This document shows positions 53,433 to 63,284 of a DNA stretch of 64,000 nucleotides, in pieces. Each line of letters starts with the position of its first letter. Position 1 is the stretch's first letter. The stretch is from Cristatella mucedo. Its lineage: Eukaryota; Bryozoa; Phylactolaemata; Cristatellidae. The stretch covers positions 248,001 through 312,000 of the forward strand of contig WPIO01000211.1 in the NCBI GenBank assembly GCA_009760855.2, given 5' to 3'. Under the pieces are notes generated by a model that saw nothing but the letters and a program-made list of their open reading frames with translations, was not told the DNA's origin and made no database searches. The position numbers were made by a program, and so were the translations under genes.

Positions 53433-54245
53433 AAATGGGTCCATTGCATTTGTGACATCCAGTCCGGCCTGCTGTATAACTTACCACGTGCTGCTCTACC
53501 GGCAGCTCTACCGTGCAATCATGTGCTTAAAGCTGGCGCAAAACTCTGCTGCTAGGCTTGTCTGTAATGAGCACAGCGGTTGCCACGTCGCACCACTTCT
53601 CGCCGACCTTCCCTGGCTCCCAGTCAAGCGACGCATCGACTTCAAAATTGTGTCATTCGCTTTTAGGACGCGAAATGTGCATGCTTTCCCAAGGCCAAGC
53701 GAAGATTGCCAAATCCGTGCAGAACAATTGACCAAAGGACCCGTAGAGAGATGCGACTGGCTGCTGCTGCAACCACGTGGTTGCAGCACCCGGCAGCTTT
53801 GCTGGGCCGACAAGGGAGCGACGACAAAGCTACCGATATTATATTATATTATATTATACTATATTATATTATAGCCCAATCTCCATCCTCACAGTGTCCG
53901 CCCCTTCTCTCAAAGTAGCTACGGTGCTGGCCCGAAAACTCTACGAATCATCATGGGATTTGCCTACAAATCGGAAACTTTGCTGAGTTTTTGTCATTCG
54001 CTTTTAGGTCCCTCCATTCTTTGGCTCCAGCTTACCTATCAGATCTACCCAGCCACCGTGGCTAAGCATTGCACCACCGGCTTTTCGGAATCTAATACTT
54101 TCTTTTTACCTGTTTGAAGCTAAAATCCTCTGGAGACCGTGCCTTGAGTTTGTATGCTCCCAAAGCCGAGAACTCACTTCCGACTTGTGAAGCGACATCC
54201 CCTGACTTGACCAAACTAAAAACACAAGCTAAAACGTATCAGTGT
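53433..54245 (+). mobile_element. LINE-A RT C-terminal part, interrupted
   Basis: 53433-53667 encodes [20 protein letters not shown] and DLPWLPVKRRIDFKIVSFAF. The text resumes at 54009 (TCCCTCCATTCTTTGGCTCC) through GGAGACCGTGCCTTGAGTTT. 53668-53991 separates the halves and is flanked by a 17-bp duplication of LINE-A sequence. Confidence 0.85.
53668..54008. mobile_element. Unclassified 324-bp insertion with 17-bp duplication
   Basis: TGTCATTCGCTTTTAGG occurs at 53651-53667 and again at 53992-54008, and the LINE-A reads correctly when 341 bp are removed. The insert contains a 24-bp perfect palindrome (53765-53788, centre CACGTG) and a TATTA-type pentanucleotide array (about 53836-53875). It has no tRNA boxes, no hairpin tail and no ORF of note. 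Confidence 0.8.
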
Positions 54246-54639
54246 ATCCATATCTCTGAGAGCAGTCCATAAACGCCTTAATCTTATAAGACATATTTAG
54301 TCTAGTTTCCAAGCAAGATTTATAGAGATTACTAACACTCATCGTTTAATTCAAAACAGCTGTGCGAACATCATCAAAACAGACTATTATTAAATAGTAG
54401 ACTCTCGATATCGCATCAGTTTTTTCTCGTGAAATCAGAGTGTCATTTTTCAGTCCGATCACACTTATTCGTAACTTCTGTAGAACTGAAAGAAATTTGT
54501 TTAGTATAAAATACATTTAATTGAAAAACCTGAAATATGGAAAAAGTAAATTGGTCTAGGAGAAGAATTACTATACCACAGAGCTTTGGTCTTTTGCTAC
54601 GCCGAGACTGAGGCTAGACCGAACCAATGATAACTCAGG
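54246..54639. other. AT-rich, no gene seen
   Basis: No recognisable motif. Confidence 0.4.
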
Positions 54640-54735
54640 GGCGCCGTCCAGGCGTGCGCCTGAGCGTACGCAGAGTGCATAGAAAGATATCCAGTTTGCT
54701 GAGGGTGCAATGCAAATGCGTGATAATTATTGCGA
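54640..54735 (+). mobile_element. Decayed LINE-A-like tail
   Basis: GTGCATAGAAAGATATCCAG, TTTGCTGAGGGTGCAATGCA. Weak match to the hairpin. Confidence 0.45.
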
Positions 54736-54895
54736 GCTGGTTTGGCCCAGAGGTTAAGGTGCTCGCCCCGAGCAAGGTCTAGCTGAGGTCGTCGGCTCGA
54801 GCCCCGAGGCATACGTGAAGCGCCGGAATGGAGATTAAGTTCTTTTGGGGCGCTATATAAATGAATTATATTTAATTATATTTATTTATATAACA
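54736..54895 (+). mobile_element. SINE-B, well preserved
   Basis: GAGCTGGTTTGGCCCAGAGG, TTAAGGTGCTCGCCCCGAGC, B box GGCTCGAGCCC (54794-54804). Then GAAGCGCC, inner GAGATTAAGTTCTTTT, GGGGCGCTATATAAATG, and an ATTATATTTA-type tail. Confidence 0.9.
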
Positions 54896-55500
54896 TCGAG
54901 GCATAGCTCCACTGCGAAAGTCATGGCTACGTCAATGAGCCGGACGAGGGCGTGTCTCGCGCAGGTCTGTGGCTCTTCCGTCGGGCTGGGCTGAGAGGGG
55001 GGGGGGGGTGTGTGTGTGTGTGTGTGTGTGTGGGACTGGCCGGCCCAACGCTGGCAAACTGGGCGCTCTGCCAAAAGAACCCAGCACGAGAGAGGGGAAG
55101 CGTGCGCCTTCCGCTCTGCCACGCGTCGCGCGCAGCGGCTCCCTCTGGCCCGCCCCGGCGCTGCACGCTATTGGTTAATTTCGATATTAGCAGGCAGCTT
55201 TCTGCGTCGGCGCCACTAGATTCGCATACAGCCTGCAACGCGGAGAGGTAAGCGACTGCGTCGCGACTGCCGGCTCCCACGATGCGTGGGTCGGGTAGGC
55301 ACAGCGCTCATCTTCGCCGGAAGTTAGCGTGCGTAAAGCGCTATGCCTGCGGTTTCTCGAAAGATTATCGGCTCCCGCTGTGCAGTATAAGTAAAGATAC
55401 CATTTTAGTAGCCTTTGTGCACCGCTAATGCAGCTCTTCAGCTCTGGTAATTAACAAGTGACAGTAGTCGACTGCTAGCCCAGTATATCAGCGGGCGATC
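54896..55500. other. GC-rich stretch, no confirmed gene
   Basis: It contains a G run (about 54997-55008) followed by (TG)n to 55032. ORFs of about 100 codons occur on both strands without splice support. Confidence 0.35.
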
Positions 55501-55635
55501 AAGCGCTTGAGTTCGCTTAGCCGCCGGTGAGAGAGAGAGAGAGTGAGATGGACGGACGGATAGGCAGACAAAAGAGAAAATGAGAGAGATAGTGGGAGTC
55601 AAAGAGAATTAGAGAGAAAGAGAGCTAGAGAGAGC

Positions 55636-55667
<32 letters not shown>

Positions 55668-55735
55668 AAAGCGCTAGAGAGGGAGCTAGAAAGAGTGAGA
55701 GTGAGAGAGGGCGAGCGAGGAAGAGAAAGACGGAG
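55501..55735. repeat. GA-rich degenerate microsatellite
   Basis: GAGAGAGA, GAGAGCTAGAGA and GTGAGAGTGAGAG arrays with interruptions. Confidence 0.9.
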
Positions 55736-55977
55736 AATGTAGTTATAGGCAATTAGAAAGTTGTAGGAAGTTCCCTGCTCAAGTAAAATCGTTCCAAATT
55801 ACGTCCAATAGCCGACAATCATGGGCAGCTCTGTATTTTTTGAAGACGCGATAGCTCACTTTCCAGACAGACGAACCAAAGTCTTGTGAGCAACGTGATC
55901 GCAACGTTACCAGAACGGCAGACGATTGGTGACTGCCCCTCAGGCAGCATGGCTAAAGGAGTTTGCCAATGTCAGAA

Positions 55978-56083
55978 GTGTGAGCCGTGATGGCACACTA
56001 GGTAAGGTGGTTGCTTTCATGACCTCGGTCCCGAGAACGTGGGTTCGATTCCTGCGGTGGGCGATCCATTATCACCACTGCAG
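55978..56083 (+). mobile_element. SINE-A, 3'-truncated
   Basis: GTGAGCCGTGATGGCACACT, GTGGGTTCGATTCCTGCGGT, GGGCGATCCATTATCACCAC. It joins directly to an inverted LINE-B fragment. Confidence 0.85.
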
Positions 56084-56335
56084 GAGTGCAGCTGTCCTTG
56101 CTTAAGAATCGTGGCAGCAGGTTCCACATTCTAACACCTGCAGAACTAAAGCTTCTGTAGCCTTTAAGTAGGTCTTTAAGTAGGTCTTTCTGTAGGTCTT
56201 TAAGCGGATGAATGGAACAGCTTAATTTATAGTCCATACTGTACCTGAGGGCACGAGGAGGCTGAAACTGGCGCAGCAGTTCAGCTATGTATGGAGAAGC
56301 TAAGCTGTGGCGAGCCTTGTGGGTCAGCCTGAGCA
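56084..56335 (-). mobile_element. LINE-B RT C-terminal fragment
   Basis: The minus frame reads LTHKARHSLASPYIAELLRQ and SFSSAGVRMWNLLPRFLSKD. A GTAGGTCTTTAA unit is repeated three times near 56166-56205, an internal expansion. Confidence 0.85.
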
Positions 56336-56509
56336 AGTGAAGTAAAGTAGCTCAGTGTAAGTTTAATTTAAATGTAAGTTAGTGCCAGAGACAAGTTTCG
56401 TTATTGTCTAAGCATTTGCTGCATCCGGTCTCCGACAGGCCTTCGATCCAACAGTTGGGACCTTGATGGTCAGGGCCTCACGTGACCGTGCTGCACCAGC
56501 TCTTTTCAG

Positions 56510-56644
56510 AGGTGATGGGAAGCAGGAGCAGCACTATGTTCGAAGATGCCCAGACGCAGACGGAGCCGACACCGGGCGGTGGCCCCGAAGTGGCTGCTCT
56601 GAGTGGAGCCAGTGGAGGCTACGGTGGCGATGGTCAAAACCAGC

Positions 56645-56682
<38 letters not shown>

Positions 56683-57247
56683 GCGTTCTCTGTGCAACTG
56701 CTGAACGACAGCAGCACTCCGCTGTGCAGGGGCTACACGCTGATTGCCGTAGACGAGCAGCAACTTCTGAGGTTTGAGTGTGTAAGGCACAGCAGCGATC
56801 TGCCGAGCGCAATGGAAGAGCAGCTTCCGTTCGATGGAGCTCTTCCTCGTCCGGAAGCAGAAGCAGTCGATGACGCACGGCGCACGCAGCCGGCGCAGCA
56901 CGTGTCGTGGCAAGAGCCAATTAATTTTGAGTGGCCACAGCAGCAGCAGCAGCAGCAGCTCGACACTCGCACTCAAGACGGCAGCGCAGCAATGGCAGCT
57001 CCTCTGGGGCTCGCCACCGCCTCAGCTACTGCATCGGCGCCCCTGGCGCCGCCGGGCAGCACTCCGTGCCTACTGAGGGTGGCTGCAGTGCACGACTTGC
57101 GTGAGGTCGGACTCGAACCTGTGTCGCCGCCAAATACTCCATGTATATTCGCAGAAGCGGTGGCAGCGAAGGAGGCAGAGAGGAAGAACAATGAGGAGGG
57201 GGAGGAAGAGAGGTCTGATGCTGCCAAGGTCGCAGCCACCAGTGCAG
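56510..57247 (+). CDS. IRS-type PTB exon, copy 1, core deleted
   Basis: A 738-nt exon, phase 1 at both ends, between CAGCTCTTTTCAG and GTAGGC; open throughout (246 codons). It is homologous to the exon at 58307. It starts MGSRSSTMFEDAQTQTEPTP, then a Ser run from CAG repeats, then RAFSVQLLNDSSTPLCRGYT, the first strand and turn of an IRS-type phosphotyrosine-binding domain. RGY is then followed after only 12 residues by LRFEC, where copy 2 has 58. About 46 residues holding the middle strands and the expected phosphotyrosine-binding arginine are missing. The remaining helix is SSDLPSAMEEQLPFDG. A Gln/Ala-rich tail with VSPPNTPCIFAEAVAAKEAE and an acidic EEGEEERSDAAK end follow. The flanking intron is also duplicated. 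Loss of the core argues against phosphotyrosine binding; whether it is expressed is unknown. Confidence 0.7.
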
Positions 57248-57339
57248 GTAGGCTGTACTGCAGCTCCTGGTGCAGCTCTGATTTCTCTGTTTGAGCCCTG
57301 CTACAGTAATACCAATAATAAAAGTAATAAAAATAATAA

Positions 57340-57425
57340 TAGTAATAATAATGATACATTTGATGTGACTAGACTGTGGAGCTAATGTGGTCGTCTAATG
57401 AAGGTCGCTTGAAAACAGGACACCT
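57340..57425 (-). mobile_element. LINE-A RT fragment, short
   Basis: ACTGTGGAGCTAATGTGGTC and GTCTAATGAAGGTCGCTTGA match 63700-63760 of another LINE-A. It is preceded by AATAATAAAAGTAATAAAA. Confidence 0.65.
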
Positions 57426-57459
57426 ACATAATTAGTTTGTAATGCTTCTCACCATCTCT

Positions 57460-57690
57460 TTTTCACCCGTGTGTCTGCCTCCTCGTGTTCTCTCAGGTCC
57501 TGTACATAGACACTATGTTAGCTCGTTCTATTACTCTGCATGGAGACCGTTGGTTAGAAAAACGTCTGCTGTGCAGGTGCTAGAGTGTCTAGCTTGCTTC
57601 CACAATTATTATTTAAACCTCTCCCACCCCCCAGCTGCCGACTATGGCCCATCCTTTCCAGTCGCCCGAACTAACAGACTGAGATTGCAT
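57460..57690 (+). mobile_element. Decayed LINE-B C-terminal fragment
   Basis: CTCAGGTCCTGTACATAGAC, CATGGAGACCGTTGGTTAGA and GCTGCCGACTATGGCCCATC parallel 48255-48415. 57691-57951 right of it is unassigned, with three loose copies of CACTCCAGTTGCTGC. Confidence 0.7.
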
Positions 57691-57951
57691 CACAATGCTG
57701 CCACTCCAGTTGCTGCTGCTCACATTATGCCACTATCATAACACTCCAGTTGCTGCCCCTGCAGTACGCGCCTTCCCACAGAGGTGCAGTCCATCCCCAG
57801 AGGTACCTAATTACTTGCCCAATTCCCCTTTTGCTTGCACTCCAGTAGCTACCCATTATAATGCTGCATATTTAATAGCTGCTAGAGGTTTGAGCTCCGA
57901 TTGCATGTTCTCGTTGTTACCAAGTCGCGTGACAAGTTTCTTTGCTGACTT

Positions 57952-58207
57952 AATTTTTATAATAATGACATTCTCTATGAAGCGCTCTCAGAGAACTCAA
58001 TCTCTTTCTAAGCGCTTTACATTTACTGCAAAGGAAACACGATCGAATGGTTAGTGGTCGCATGCTCAATAAACCAACAAAACATAAAAAAATAAACAAA
58101 TAAAAATAGATAAGAATCACAGGGCTCCACTAAATGCTGTGATAAATAGCTGCATGTATAGTTTCTTTTCAAATGTGCTCAGGTCGGGGGTGGGGATGTC
58201 GTAACTT
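57952..58207 (-). mobile_element. LINE-A 3' part, inverted
   Basis: AAGCGCTCTCAGAGAACTCA, CTTTCTAAGCGCTTTACATT, GATCGAATGGTTAGTGGTCG, CCACTAAATGCTGTGATAAA. Confidence 0.88.
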
Positions 58208-58306
58208 AACGATTTGCTGTGCCCGATCTCGGATAGGCTTTTGATCAGAGAGTTTGAATCTTGCTCGGCAAGGTCTCACGTGACCCGTTGCATCTGCTTC
58301 TTTCAG

Positions 58307-59619
58307 AGGTCATAGGGTGCTGGAGCAGCACTCTGTCTGCAGAGACCAGCAGCTCTGCCGGTGCCCAGATGCAGGCACAGCCGACGTCATGCAGTGGCCC
58401 CGAAATGGGAGATCAGAGCAGCACCCTGCCAGGCGTCGGGAAAATAAAGGGGCAAAACAGAAAACAAAAAAGCAGTGGTCAAACCTGTGGTTGCTGTGGT
58501 TGCTGCGATTGCTGCTGCAGCTGCTGTTGCTGCTGCAGCTGCAGTTGCTGCTGCAGCTACAGTTGCTGCAGCTGCAGCAACTGCAGCAGTGCAGGCAGAG
58601 TGTTCCACGTGCAGTGGCTGGACGACTGCGGGGCTCCACTGGTCAGGGGCTACCTGGAGGTCACCTCAGACTGGCTAGTGCTTAGTCTCGACGACGGTGC
58701 TGGAAGCAGCAAAAGTGTCGTGTCCGAGTGGCCGCTCAGCTCCATCGGCCACATCGGCTTCTCTGATGAGGGACATTTCGTGCTCTTATGCAGCCGTCCG
58801 GGCTCTGGCAAGCCGAAGGTTTTGAAGTTCGAATGTGCATGCAGCGGCGAGCTGTATCACACCATAGACAAGCGCCTGCGCGAGAGAAATGCTCTTCCGG
58901 CGGAAGCCGTCAATGTTGAGCAGCCCTTGCAGCCACAAAGATGGCGTCAGCAGCAAACTCTCAGGCGCCCACAGAAGCTCGTAGCTAGAGCCGACGACAA
59001 CGGGGCTACAGCTCCATCGGCGCTCGCGACTGAGGCTGCAGGGGAGGCGATGCAGCAGGTGCCAGGAGGTACTAAGCGCGTACCGAGGGCGGCAGCAGCA
59101 GCGACAGCTGGAGCAGTGGTTGTGGTGGTGGCAGCAGCAGCGGCAGTGTCAGCAGCAGCGGCAGTGTCAGCAGCAGCGGCAGTGTCAGCAGCAGCGGCAG
59201 TGGCAGCAGCAGCGGCAGTGGCAGCAGCAGCGGCAGCAGCAGCAGCAGCAGCGGTAGCAGCAGCGGCAGTGGCAGCAGCAGCGGCCGTAGCGGCTGCAGC
59301 GGCTGCAGCGGCGGCGGCAGCGGCACGGAGGACACTCACTATGCTGGACTCCGGCCGAAGCAGCTGCCACAAACTCCGCTTACCTTTGCAGCTGCAACAA
59401 GCGCCAGCGTACCATCATCACCATACGGTGCATCCAGCTGCATGGATGCACTGCAGCAGCAGCAGCCACACCTGATGCAGCCACCAATACCCAGCCAGCT
59501 CGGCCATCAGCTGCACTATGATCAGCTCAGTCTCCAGCATGACCATGGAGAGTTTGAGGACAAGGAGAAGGTGGAGGAGGCAGAGAGAGCTACTGCTGAG
59601 GTGGCAGCCACTATTGCAG
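58307..59619 (+). pseudogene. IRS-type PTB exon, copy 2, frame change
   Basis: Between CTGCTTCTTTCAG and GTAGGA, phase 1 at the start. In the first frame a Cys-rich stretch from CTG repeats precedes a full IRS-type PTB domain. It reads RVFHVQWLDDCGAPLVRGYL, EVTSDWLVLSLDDG, VVSEWPLSSIGHIGFSDEGH, LLCSRPGSGKPKVLKFEC and ELYHTIDKRLRER (about 58595-58890). The pattern resembles FRS2/DOK-type domains, which bind NPxpY motifs on receptors; an arginine (LCSR) sits where a binding arginine is expected. After about 59070 the plausible coding frame shifts by one. The first frame becomes pure Ala/Val in the GCAGCG array. The shifted frame gives Ser/Gly, then GTEDTHYAGLRPKQLPQTPL and ERATAEVAATIAG, matching the end of copy 1. 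The exon is 1313 nt, not a multiple of three. It may be pseudogenic, an assembly error, or contain an unseen splice. Confidence 0.7.
59090..59330. repeat. GCA/GCG trinucleotide array inside the PTB exon
   Basis: GCAGCAGCAGCGGCAGTGTC-type units repeat, coding Ala/Val in one frame and Ser/Gly in the next. This is the likely site of the frame change. Confidence 0.95.
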
Positions 59620-59814
59620 GTAGGAGCTTTGCCGGTGCCCGGCCGAGCTCTGCCTTCTGTATAGAGGCGCTGCTAGGTGCTGCTCTGCATGGTTTCAGCT
59701 TGAGCCTCAGCTTAATCTTTTTGTATGCACAAACTTTGTTACGAATGACATTTATGTATATGCTGGCACAGATGCTGGTGAATCTATTATCCATACATGT
59801 GCACCAGCATGTAT

Positions 59815-59915
59815 ACGATTGTGCTTCCTGTGCAGCAATTGTAAAGCACCTAGAAAGAGATAGAGTCTTCTGATGGTGCTTTATCAAATGCATTATTATT
59901 ATTATTATTACATAC
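59815..59915 (+). mobile_element. LINE-A 3' tail
   Basis: CTTCCTGTGCAGCAATTGTA, AAGCACCTAGAAAGAGATAG and TCTGATGGTGCTTTATCAAA, then (ATT)n. Confidence 0.85.
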
Positions 59916-60115
59916 TTAAATGCATACATGCATATGCATAGGTGTGAATACATGCCTGCCTGCATGTATGCATCCACATGCACATACATATGTAGGTATG
60001 CATACACATGCATATTTATGCATATGCATGTGCACCTATGCTTATATATGCATACATTAATGCATATATATAGATAATACATATATACATATATGCACAC
60101 ATACATATAATCCCA
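59916..60115. repeat. ATGCAT/ATACAT simple-sequence stretch
   Basis: Dense ATGCATAC, CATGCATATG and TATATGCATAC motifs without a fixed period. Confidence 0.85.
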
Positions 60116-60299
60116 TTATTTCAGTCCATGCAATCTTATATGGTGGATGGTAGGCTGCTATTATTTATTGTTCGTGAATCGGTGGGCTATACGAACAGCT
60201 GGTTGTAGACTGGACCATCGCTTGAGTCAGTTTCAATCAGGTCCTCATAAAAAACCGTGCCTCTCAGTGTTGTGATTTACCGATTTCGTTGCGGCTGTT
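60116..60299. other. Unassigned
   Basis: Nothing recognised. Confidence 0.35.
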
Positions 60300-61490
60300 T
60301 AATCTTGTTTTTTTGGAAGACTTTTCAGAGTTCCTCACTAAAATATTTATGATTGACAGGCAGTTACTGATTAGCAGGAGAATTCAACATTCACATTGAT
60401 AGCCAGAGCAGCAGTCAGGTCAACAAAGTTTTTGACTGTCCGGAGAACCTCGGTTTAGTCCCACGCGTTAATCATGTCACTCGCGTCGGTGACCTCATTC
60501 AGATCTCCTTATCAATAAGGGTGTATACACTACAGACCTTGTTTGCTTGCTGACCCTCTCAGATCATTGCTCAGTCTCGTTGAAAGTTCCTGTTCTGCTG
60601 TATTTGCATGGCAACATCGAGCTTGTCCAGCGACTCTACATGAAAAGTAGATACAGGTAGAAGAATCCCGATCTGCACCCAGACTAGGCAGGCATACCTC
60701 GACGCCCTGATTCAGTGAACGTGGCACTTACGAGCACCCTTGCTGGCTTGCTGTCATACATTCTGTCCATCAACAGAGTGGTGGAGATTCCTTTTAATTT
60801 ACTAAAATACTTCAAAAGATGCCCACTCTAAGGTTGAAAAGGGTAATGAGCCTAATTAGGAGTCTCATTACGGTCTAGCCAACTTAAAAGACCCCTCTGA
60901 GTGCACAACCGGAAGCTTAGAATCGCCTGGGCATCTTTTATTATAACTCGGAAAGTGAAGTCCTGCTAGCTATAGTAGAGCTAGACCTATAAGATAGCAA
61001 ATAATCAGCTGGCTAATTCTGAAAGGCCTCATCCAATTGATATTATCAGCAGTCAAGAAATTTTCGGCCTTGTTTGCTGAGATAACAGTGTGTGTGTTCT
61101 TGCGTCCATGCGCAGCCCCTGACATTCAAGCAGTTGTTGAATCAAAACACGCGACCGTAACAATGTTTTCCGACTTTCTGCTTGCTACTTGGTGGCTACT
61201 TAAATATAGGCAAAGCTTTTCGCTTTGGCTATTGCGAGAAATGGTGGTACAGAAAGGCTGGCACGACGCATGCTGTCAATCCAGACAAAGAGCTCGTCTT
61301 CTGACGAACCTGCATCACCCTTGTGTGGTCTACACACTGGCAGTCAAACGTAGCTCAGCCATGACTGCGATTTTTAACGCGTCTCTGGAAGTGAAGTTGT
61401 ACCTAAGTCTTTTATATCGGCAATCGTTAGGTTGATGCTTAAGAAGCATGGATTGGATCCAGAAGTCCTTGCAAACTATCGCCTAGTTGA
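60300..61490 (+). mobile_element. Decayed LINE: endonuclease to start of RT
   Basis: One frame reads GEFNIHIDSQSSSQVNKVFD (GDFN motif, near 60379), then ENLGLVPRVNHVTRVGDLIQ, and another LTLSDHCSVSLKVPVLL (SDH motif). The start of the RT follows near 61435: LKKHGLDPEVLANYRLVDLY, like LLKKPSLDPxDLxNYRPVS. Many stops; clearly a relic. Confidence 0.8.
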
Positions 61491-61494
61491 CCTT

Positions 61495-61653
61495 TATTTA
61501 TTATATAATTCATTTGTATAGAGCTGTTTTTGTATAGAGAACTTAATTTCTATTCAGGGGCTTCATATTTGCCGCACGGCTCGAGCCCAACGTCCTCAGC
61601 CAAACCTTGGTCCGGGCGAGCAATTTAACCACTGGGCAAAACCAGCTCGCCTT
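61495..61653 (-). mobile_element. SINE-B, nested in LINE
   Basis: ATATAATTCATTTGTATAGA, CTTAATTTCTATTCAGGGGC, ACGGCTCGAGCCCAACGTCC (B box) and ACCACTGGGCAAAACCAGCT. It splits the RT of the surrounding LINE. Confidence 0.85.
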
Positions 61654-61659
61654 GCAAAC

Positions 61660-61890
61660 ATTCTACTTTGAATGTCGGCCAATTTAGTTAAACTAAACGA
61701 GAATACCACATAAATGCTGCTCACAGAACACCCTAAGCCCGTGGCTGGACTTAAAAACTTTGCTCTTTTAATAGGTGGTGCTGTTATGTTACTATAGCCG
61801 AGTGCTCGGATTTTGTCGTTTTCGGCAGCTGTCTGCACCTTAGAGGCTTCGATAAGAAGTCTGCATGTAAAGCTAGGCCTCACCCAATCC
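61660..61890 (+). mobile_element. LINE-B-type RT fragment
   Basis: CACAGAACACCCTAAGCCCG, TGGCTGGACTTAAAAACTTT and TTTTCGGCAGCTGTCTGCAC parallel 47750-47880. Confidence 0.7.
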
Positions 61891-61914
61891 TTGTAAAGAC
61901 TTGGGACCATCTAC

Positions 61915-62188
61915 CGAGAGTCTGCCGTACCACGCCCTCCCCATGCCACGCCCACAAACGACGCCCCCACAAACGATGCCCCCCACAAACGACGCCCCCA
62001 CATACCGTGCCCTCCCTGCCACGCCCTCCATGCCACGCCCAACTACCACACCATCACTGCCACGCCCTCTTCTGCCACGCCGTATCTGTGCCACGCCCTC
62101 CCGTACCATGCTCTTCCTCCCCCCAGTGCCAAGCTCTCCTGGTGCTATGCTCTGCCCGTATGACACACCCTCCCCGTGCCTTGCCTTC
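61915..62188. repeat. TGCCACGCCCTCC minisatellite
   Basis: Degenerate units of 12-14 bp (TGCCACGCCCTCC, ACAAACGACGCCCCC) repeat about twenty times and resume at 62386. Pro/Arg-rich frames across it are artefacts. Confidence 0.9.
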
Positions 62189-62407
62189 ATGCCACGCCCT
62201 CTGCATTTGCATGCTGACCCAGTGCATGTAACCCCTAACCATGTTATTCATTTTGTTTGTTTTTCAAGCATGATTTTACTTACTATTCTATTGCGTATCA
62301 CTTTGCAGCAAATGTAAAGCGCCTAGCAAGAGATTAAGTTCTCTGAGGGCGCTTTATCAAGTGCAATATTATTGTTATTATTATTATGCCACGCCCTCTG
62401 CATTTGC
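62189..62407 (+). mobile_element. LINE-A 3' fragment with 22-bp target duplication
   Basis: The 22-bp sequence at 62189-62210 (ATGCCACGCCCTCTGCATTT plus two bases) repeats exactly at 62386-62407. It encloses 175 bp of LINE-A 3' end with intact hairpin and (ATT)n. Same subtype as 31370-31525. Confidence 0.93.
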
Positions 62408-62444
62408 CCAGAGCGTTTTGCAGCCTGAGCCGACCACCTTCAAT

Positions 62445-62625
62445 GCCTAATGTAATGTAATGTATCTCTGTCTGTAACTCGACAAAGTCATAAAGACCAC
62501 GTGGGTGCTAGGCAGGAGAGTTTTATATGGCGAAATCGCAGCCTAAGCGGCTTTCGGTACGCATTCGGTGGCCAACAGGCTTCGTCTCAGGCAACAGAGA
62601 GAAAGTGGGAAGCATAGCAAAGTGG
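62445..62625 (-). mobile_element. LINE-B 3' terminus, inverted
   Basis: TAATGTAATGTAATGTATCT, AACTCGACAAAGTCATAAAG, TTTCGGTACGCATTCGGTGG and AGAGAAAGTGGGAAGCATAG. Confidence 0.85.
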
Positions 62626-63284
62626 GAGTACCACAGCTGCAGCCATACAGCAGCAGCAGCAGCAGCAGCCGTATGGCAGTGCCCACTTTTGACGCAGGCC
62701 ATCGAATACTTGCTCGCCTGTAGGACGCCCTGCGCTCCTCCTCCTCCTTCTCTTCTCCAGCTGCGCTCTGTCAGCTCCTGTTAACCGAGAATCATCATCA
62801 GGCTGCCGTGCCTTCAGTTCGCATGCATCTAAAGCCTTGAATTGTTTTGCCTCATCAGCTCCTCGCAGCCTACGAACTGTCCTTAAGTTGCTTTTGCATG
62901 CTGAAACTGTGTAATTTGTCCCCACTCAAGTGGCATGCTTCCTTTCATGTGCACATAAAGTTACACAACTGAGATTAATTATTCTAAGGGCGCCATGCAA
63001 TGTTTCAGCCTTATCATTGCTATTGTTCCCAGTTGCAAGCCTATACCCCGATGGTTCATCCTCCCTCCTCAGTTTGGTGACACTAGCAGTCAAGCCCTGC
63101 TCGACCTCACCACTTGCTGACCTCTGCAATCGTTTACTTTCGGGTCTTACAGCAGCAGCAGCAGCTGGGCAGCAGACCGTATTAGGAAGAGATTCATTCA
63201 TTTCTCCGAGGGTGTGTAATCCCTTGCCAGGCTCTCCCCAATGCCAAGCCCACCCCGTGACACGCCCTCTTGTGAAATAAACTC
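62626..63284. other. Mostly unassigned
   Basis: It has (CAG)n near 62647-62668, a weak plus-strand LINE-A tail at about 62890-63010 (TAAGGGCGCCATGCAA) and another CAG run near 63150. No gene. Confidence 0.4.

Noticed and set aside
58947-59372. Minus-strand Ala/Thr-rich ORF over the GCA/GCG array
   Set aside because: Trinucleotide repeat artefact opposite the PTB exon.
61901-62317. 138-codon Pro/Arg-rich ORF
   Set aside because: Runs through the TGCCACGCCCTCC minisatellite and into a LINE-A tail.
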